Assembly: GCA_037478835.1 (NCBI GenBank)
Contig: JBBFLV010000012.1
Location: 1 to 56,781, forward strand
Source of the DNA: 630D-37 sp037478835
Lineage (GTDB): Bacteria > Chloroflexota > Anaerolineae > Anaerolineales > Villigracilaceae
Direction of reading: 5' to 3'
DNA length: 56,781 bases
In this document: in pieces, positions 51,675 to 56,781 of the stretch
Layout of the letters: each line of letters begins with the position of its first letter
How positions within the stretch are numbered: the first letter of the stretch is position 1
The notes under the pieces: generated by a model
What the model was told of the DNA's origin: nothing
What the model saw: the letters and a program-made list of their open reading frames with translations, nothing else
Databases searched by the model: none
Position numbers and translations under genes: made by a program

Positions 51675-52735
51675 CGACCGTTTACGTCACAGAACCCTAT
51701 TGCACCCTGAAAAAAGAAGGGGACGTTCTGGTGATCCAGGTGCCGGAACAGGAGGGAAAGTCCAAACGCAAGATCGAAGTGCCGCTGATCAAGATCACGC
51801 GTATCGTCATCTGGGGCGATAGCACGCTTACCCCGGCTGCGCTGGCAGCTTTGCTCGAACAGAAGGTGGAGATCGCCTGGCTGGATGCCTGGGGACGCTT
51901 TCGCGGCCGCTTGGTACCGGCTGAAGGGAAGAATAGCCTGCTACGGCTGAGCCAGTTCCGGGTCCATGAGGATGCAACGGCACGGCTACGGCTGGCAAAG
52001 GCGTTCGTGCGGGGCAAGTTGCATAATATGCGTACGTTGCTGCTCAGGTATTCCCATAAAGATGAAGATGAAGAAGTGAGAAAAGCAATTGACGATCTCT
52101 ACAGGCTGCTAGAACAGGTGGAGGCATTGCCCTCCCAGGATGTCCCGCCCCAGGATACCGCTCGACCGCAGGCCGGAACGGTTTGGGGACGTTTGCAGGG
52201 CATCGAAGGCATGGCCTCGGCACATTATTTCGCCGTCTTTGGGCGACTCTTGCGTTCGGATGGCGGACTTTCCTTCGATAATCGCAACCGCAGACCCCCG
52301 CGCGACCCGGTGAACGCGCTGCTTTCCTATGGTTATACGCTCCTGATGCACAATTGCGCCGGAGCATTGCAAGCCTGCGGTTTTGACCCGTACATCGGTT
52401 TTTTGCATGCCTCCCAGTATGGGAAGCCGGCGCTGGCCTTGGACTTGATGGAAGAATTCCGTCCGATCGTGGTGGATTCGGTGGTCCTGACGTTAGTGAA
52501 CAATCGCATTCTCACCCGGGAGGATTTCATCGAAGAACTCGGCTCGGTGCGTTTGCAGGAGGTCGGGCGCCGGCGATTTTTGGAAAAGTTTGAGGAGCGC
52601 ATGGAGACGGAAATCTATCATCCGATTTTCAAGTATCGGGTCAGCTATCGACGCGCCTTGGAATTGCAGGCGCGGCTTTTGGCGAAGGCAATTGAGGGGG
52701 AGATCGAGGCATATCCCCCATTCCGTGTACGCTAG
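51671..52735 (+). CDS. cas1: Cas1 integrase
   Basis: 354 residues. It inserts new spacers at the leader-repeat junction. Metal-site residues are E179 (LQGIEGMASAHYF), H246 (GFLHASQYGK) and D258 or E261 (ALDLMEEFRPIVVD). The N-terminal beta domain begins VYVTEPYCTLKKEGDVLVI. The ATG at 51671 is preceded by GGAG and overlaps cas4; a longer frame to 51602 lies inside cas4. Confidence 0.95.
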   Translation: MTTVYVTEPYCTLKKEGDVLVIQVPEQEGKSKRKIEVPLIKITRIVIWGDSTLTPAALAALLEQKVEIAWLDAWGRFRGRLVPAEGKNSLLRLSQFRVHEDATARLRLAKAFVRGKLHNMRTLLLRYSHKDEDEEVRKAIDDLYRLLEQVEALPSQDVPPQDTARPQAGTVWGRLQGIEGMASAHYFAVFGRLLRSDGGLSFDNRNRRPPRDPVNALLSYGYTLLMHNCAGALQACGFDPYIGFLHASQYGKPALALDLMEEFRPIVVDSVVLTLVNNRILTREDFIEELGSVRLQEVGRRRFLEKFEERMETEIYHPIFKYRVSYRRALELQARLLAKAIEGEIEAYPPFRVR

Positions 52736-52744
52736 AGAGGAAAG

Positions 52745-53029
52745 ATGAGCGAACGTCAGTTCTACGTGGTGGCCTATGATATCCCTTCGGATAAACGCAG
52801 GACAAAAGTGCATAAGGTATTGAGTGGTTTTGGAGAGTGGACACAATATAGTCTGTTTGAGCTCTTTCTGAGTGATAAGGAGAAGGTCTTGCTTGAAGCG
52901 AAGCTCCGCAAACTGCTCAATCCGAAGGAGGATAGCGTTCGCTTCTATCCGCTATGCGCTTCTTGCTTGAAGCGGGTAGAGACGGTGGGCTCGCAGCCGC
53001 CGCAGGAGCGGAAGGTGGTCATCGTGTGA
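52745..53029 (+). CDS. cas2: Cas2
   Basis: 94 residues, a ferredoxin-fold dimer that bridges Cas1 dimers. It shows YVVAYDIPSDKRRTKVHKVLSGFGEWTQYSLFELFL, the usual Cas2 start with the strand-1 aspartate. GAGAGGAAAG precedes the ATG. It is the last cas gene; the leader begins right after its stop. Confidence 0.95.
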   Translation: MSERQFYVVAYDIPSDKRRTKVHKVLSGFGEWTQYSLFELFLSDKEKVLLEAKLRKLLNPKEDSVRFYPLCASCLKRVETVGSQPPQERKVVIV

Positions 53030-53297
53030 TCTTGCGAGCGGCGCAGTGGGGGCGAAAACCCCCGGAGCCTCTCGCAAATTTTGACCCCCATATATGGCCG
53101 TATATCGCTTTTTCCCCGCTTTTCTGCCATATCTATTTTGCGCGTTCGGCGCAAGAGCGCGCCGCTCGCAGGGTGGTAGAAGTTCGATAAAGAAGGCGTG
53201 GAATTGGCAGGGCCGGCGCAAAAACGAGAGGGTGGTGGGAAAAACTTCGGCCAAAACCTTGACAGCAGGGCTACGCCGTGGTAGGATTTGCGACACC
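53030..53297 (+). promoter_or_regulatory. CRISPR leader with 12-bp inverted repeat and palindrome
   Basis: 268-base leader between cas2 and the first repeat. It contains an exact 12-bp inverted repeat, TGCGAGCGGCGC at 53033-53044 and its complement at 53159-53170, a GGGGG/CCCCC hairpin near 53047-53062 and a perfect 10-base palindrome CCATATATGG near 53090-53099. The last part carries the array promoter. The palindrome is a candidate binding site for a host factor or the WYL regulator. Confidence 0.75.
53259..53287 (+). promoter_or_regulatory. Array promoter in the leader
   Basis: TTGACA at 53259-53264, a 17-base spacer, then TAGGAT at 53282-53287. The -35 is perfect and the -10 matches 4 of 6. 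Transcription would start at about 53293-53295, a few bases before the first repeat at 53298, which is the expected place for pre-crRNA. Confidence 0.7.
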
Positions 53298-56200
53298 GTT
53301 TGAAGGCCTATTTTCCCGACTAAGGGATTGAAACNNNNNNNNNNNNNNNNNNNNNNNNNNNNNNNNNNNNNNNNNNNNNNNNNNNNNNNNNNNNNNNNNN
53401 NNNNNNNNNNNNNNNNNNNNNNNNNNNNNNNNNNGGTAGGATTTGCGACACCGTTTGAAGGCCTATTTTCCCGACTAAGGGATTGAAACAAGAATAGCCG
53501 GGCGGTGCGCGAGATCGTGACAGGGTTTGAAGGCCTATTTTCCCGACTAAGGGATTGAAACCGGCGGACGCCCCGCCGGGCCATCCACCAAAGTGCGTTT
53601 GAAGGCCTATTTTCCCGACTAAGGGATTGAAACCCCGCCGTGCCCGTTCCGCTGCCGCCTGCCGCGGCGTTTGAAGGCCTATTTTCCCGACTAAGGGATT
53701 GAAACCTTGAGCGCCAAGGGGCACGGCAATGGTTCGGGATGGTTTGAAGGCCTATTTTCCCGACTAAGGGATTGAAACTTCATGTCGTCCAATCACACGC
53801 CGGATGGCCTCTTCTAGTTTGAAGGCCTATTTTCCCGACTAAGGGATTGAAACCTTGCCTCCAATCGTATCCGGGCTGGGCCGTGTGGAGTTTGAAGGCC
53901 TATTTTCCCGACTAAGGGATTGAAACCGTTAAGGCTTCGCAGTCCACTTGGATGGATAAGTTTGAAGGCCTATTTTCCCGACTAAGGGATTGAAACGATG
54001 CCTATCGCTTCTGCCCGCATGATCCGCGTAAGTTTGAAGGCCTATTTTCCCGACTAAGGGATTGAAACCATTAAAGCGGATATGGAGGGTCGAATTAATG
54101 AACGAGTTTGAAGGCCTATTTTCCCGACTAAGGGATTGAAACCGATGTCCTTTGCGATGCGAATCCTGTTTCCAGAGGTTTGAAGGCCTATTTTCCCGAC
54201 TAAGGGATTGAAACCCGTTACGGTCTTCCCGGTGGCAACCAACCGCAAAGTTTGAAGGCCTATTTTCCCGACTAAGGGATTGAAACCCACGTGCTCGATG
54301 TAGTAATAGCCGTCCTCGCCAAGTTTGAAGGCCTATTTTCCCGACTAAGGGATTGAAACCGTCCGCCCCGCGTGCCAGGTCGTCCGCGCTCCACGTTTGA
54401 AGGCCTATTTTCCCGACTAAGGGATTGAAACATGGAGCCCACTGTGCCACGACCGTGGAAACGCTGGGTTTGAAGGCCTATTTTCCCGACTAAGGGATTG
54501 AAACTACACCTATACTATAGCACATGCTATAGCATTTGTCAAGTTTGAAGGCCTATTTTCCCGACTAAGGGATTGAAACTTTAAAGGCGATTTTTTGCCA
54601 TGGGCGATGGAGGGGTTTGAAGGCCTATTTTCCCGACTAAGGGATTGAAACGGGTCGTAGTCCATGATGCCCTGCTCGATGCACCAAGTTTGAAGGCCTA
54701 TTTTCCCGACTAAGGGATTGAAACCTTGAGGTCATTGCCCGATTGCGGGCGGAGGGGCATGTTTGAAGGCCTATTTTCCCGACTAAGGGATTGAAACATA
54801 TGCATCGTCCGAGTACATGTCGGGGAGACGGGGTTTGAAGGCCTATTTTCCCGACTAAGGGATTGAAACGGCTACGGTGGCCAATCGGATGGTTTTGATT
54901 GATGAGTTTGAAGGCCTATTTTCCCGACTAAGGGATTGAAACGTCCACGCTCCACCCCAGCGCCTCGCCCCGTTGTAGGTTTGAAGGCCTATTTTCCCGA
55001 CTAAGGGATTGAAACATTCCATTCCCACAGCCGGAACGCCGTCGAGATCGCGTTTGAAGGCCTATTTTCCCGACTAAGGGATTGAAACCATTTTGGCGCT
55101 GACGAGCAAGCGAAAGGCTATGGTTTGAAGGCCTATTTTCCCGACTAAGGGATTGAAACGACTGATGATTGCTCATCTAAAAACATCTCATTTAAAAAGT
55201 TTGAAGGCCTATTTTCCCGACTAAGGGATTGAAACCTCTTTCTCATCCTCATATTCGATGGAATAATGAGGTTTGAAGGCCTATTTTCCCGACTAAGGGA
55301 TTGAAACCGCAAGCCAATCAAGACTTGATGGATCGTTACATCAAGTTTGAAGGCCTATTTTCCCGACTAAGGGATTGAAACCGCAAGCCAATCAAGACTT
55401 GATGGATCGTTACATCAAGTTTGAAGGCCTATTTTCCCGACTAAGGGATTGAAACACACTTCACCGGGCTATTGGCACGAATACGGCAGGTTTGAAGGCC
55501 TATTTTCCCGACTAAGGGATTGAAACTCGGCGGGCGCGTGTTTGTGGATGAAGCGCCCCTCAAGTTTGAAGGCCTATTTTCCCGACTAAGGGATTGAAAC
55601 ATCACTAAATGCCTGATCAGCCCCTGCGGGGTCGCCGATAAGTTTGAAGGCCTATTTTCCCGACTAAGGGATTGAAACGGCGTGGGCGGAGGCATTACCG
55701 GGTTGGGGGCGGGTTTGAAGGCCTATTTTCCCGACTAAGGGATTGAAACCGCTCCGACACGCCGAATAGCTCCACCACATCCCGTTTGAAGGCCTATTTT
55801 CCCGACTAAGGGATTGAAACCGTCGGCACTCCCTCTTCCCGCAGCCACTCAATCGTTTGAAGGCCTATTTTCCCGACTAAGGGATTGAAACAGCACCAGC
55901 GGCACACCCCAGATGCGGGCAGGACCAGCGTTTGAAGGCCTATTTTCCCGACTAAGGGATTGAAACGCTGGTGAGCGGGACGCAGGCGGCGGGTCCGCAG
56001 GGTTTGAAGGCCTATTTTCCCGACTAAGGGATTGAAACGCCAAAAGCCGTTGTCCCTTGGTAGCCGATATGCAGGTTTGAAGGCCTATTTTCCCGACTAA
56101 GGGATTGAAACTACCCGCTCGAAAAACCGCGCAAAATGCCGCACAGTTTGAAGGCCTATTTTCCCGACTAAGGGATTGAAACTGGCTGGCCTGATTGGGT

Positions 56201-56781
56201 GGGTGTGGCTGTGGCGCGTTTGAAGGCCTATTTTCCCGACTAAGGGATTGAAACGATGACGCTGGCAACCAAGATAATCGCCGGGGCGCGTTTGAAGGCC
56301 TATTTTCCCGACTAAGGGATTGAAACACGGGGACGGCGTTCCAGGCGTTGTTTGGGGGGTTGAGTTTGAAGGCCTATTTTCCCGACTAAGGGATTGAAAC
56401 GCCTCTATCGCCGCGCTCGTCGCCCTGGCCTGCTCGTTTGAAGGCCTATTTTCCCGACTAAGGGATTGAAACCGCTCCGCTGCCTGTATGATACGGCTCC
56501 ACGCCTCGAGTTTGAAGGCCTATTTTCCCGACTAAGGGATTGAAACAGCGGGGACAAGGCGGTGCGGGCGGGTCCGCTGGCGGGTTTGAAGGCCTATTTT
56601 CCCGACTAAGGGATTGAAACACCGTCCCCGGCGGCAAATCCATCCATCCATCCCGCGTTTGAAGGCCTATTTTCCCGACTAAGGGATTGAAACTTTCCTG
56701 GCATGGAGACGGGCGTGGTGCGGCTAGGTTTGAAGGCCTATTTTCCCGACTAAGGGATTGAAACAGCATTTCATATTACGA
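53298..56781 (+). CRISPR. CRISPR array, 37-nt repeat, 47 copies visible, open at the right edge
   Basis: The repeat begins GTTTGAAGGC and ends GGATTGAAAC; its last eight bases, ATTGAAAC, form the usual 5' handle. A short TCCC/GGGA stem lies in its 3' half. I located 47 identical copies from 53298-53334 to 56728-56764. There are 45 complete spacers of 33-41 bases after the N gap and a partial one at the window end. Copies 1 and 2 are separated by 100 Ns and are probably the same copy (see the gap entry). Spacers 55308-55344 and 55382-55418 are identical. The repeat direction and the leader both point to rightward transcription. Open reading frames across the array are artefacts of the repeat. 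Confidence 0.98.
53335..53434. other. 100-N scaffold gap, probably spurious
   Basis: Exactly 100 Ns. The 55 bases before the gap (53280-53334: 18 leader bases plus one repeat) are identical to the 55 bases after it (53435-53489). This is what contigs sharing a 55-mer end look like when joined with a default gap. The real locus probably has one copy of this 55-mer and no missing sequence, or a few population-variable spacers. Confidence 0.85.

Noticed and set aside
52952..56769. Long minus-strand open frames with recurring FQSLSREN/FNPLVGKIGLQT peptides
   Set aside because: They are translations of the CRISPR repeat, which has no stop in those frames; not genes.

Overview
The window looks like a draft-assembly scaffold from a GC-rich, probably thermophilic or moderately thermophilic member of the Chloroflexota (Anaerolineae-like). 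This rests on gene content and style only: a KaiC-like/receiver/HD-GYP set, a MoxR-DUF58 pair behind a NACHT-HEAT protein, a MoeA plus MoeA-PBP fusion pair, and a type I-D CRISPR locus with a WYL regulator. No rRNA or tRNA gene was seen, so the taxon is an inference.

Layout. Positions 1-3628 (minus strand) hold a KaiC-like ATPase, a single-domain receiver and a pseudo-receiver/PAS/GAF/HD-GYP protein. Positions 3795-9604 (minus) are a tight run: AAA+ ATPase, glycerophosphodiester phosphodiesterase, threonine dehydratase-like enzyme and a secreted GH3-like protein. Positions 9799-12105 (minus) hold proline dehydrogenase, a DinB-fold protein and a polytopic membrane protein. From 12371 to 33267 everything is on the plus strand: beta-lactamase-like protein, zinc-ribbon protein, NACHT-HEAT protein, MoxR, DUF58, metallo-beta-lactamase fold, an amino-acid catabolic set (ornithine carbamoyltransferase, ornithine aminotransferase, alanine dehydrogenase, CoA-transferase), two MoeA-type genes, a receiver, an EamA transporter, a lipid kinase and two membrane glycosyltransferase-like proteins. 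Heptamer (GGTCTAC-like) repeat clusters sit in three intergenic gaps.

Positions 33634-56781 are a composite CRISPR-Cas island. A type I-D set (WYL regulator, Cas3', Cas10d with an HD site, Csc2, Csc1) is followed by Cas6 and a complete-looking six-gene RAMP module built on a Csx11-family large subunit (Cmr1-, Cmr6-, Csx11-, Cmr4-, Cmr5- and Cmr3-like; type III-C-like). A four-helix-bundle (S23/IVP family) gene comes next, then Cas4, Cas1, Cas2 and an array with 47 visible copies of a 37-nt repeat that runs off the window end. A single Cas6, a single adaptation module and a single array seem to serve both a DNA-targeting complex (I-D) and an RNA-targeting complex (III). The Csx11 protein has PAD where an active Cas10 has GGDD, and HN where the nuclease HD would be, while the Cmr4-like backbone keeps its predicted RNase aspartate.

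The least ordinary features are these. A family of 8/9-nt repeats (TRGTYGGA and its complement) sits at module boundaries of the cas island, supplies the stop codons of two cas genes and flanks the four-helix-bundle gene in inverted orientation. Base composition switches abruptly inside the cmr1-like and csx11 genes. A 100-N gap in the array is bordered by an exact 55-nt duplication, the signature of a spurious scaffold gap at a branching leader-repeat junction.
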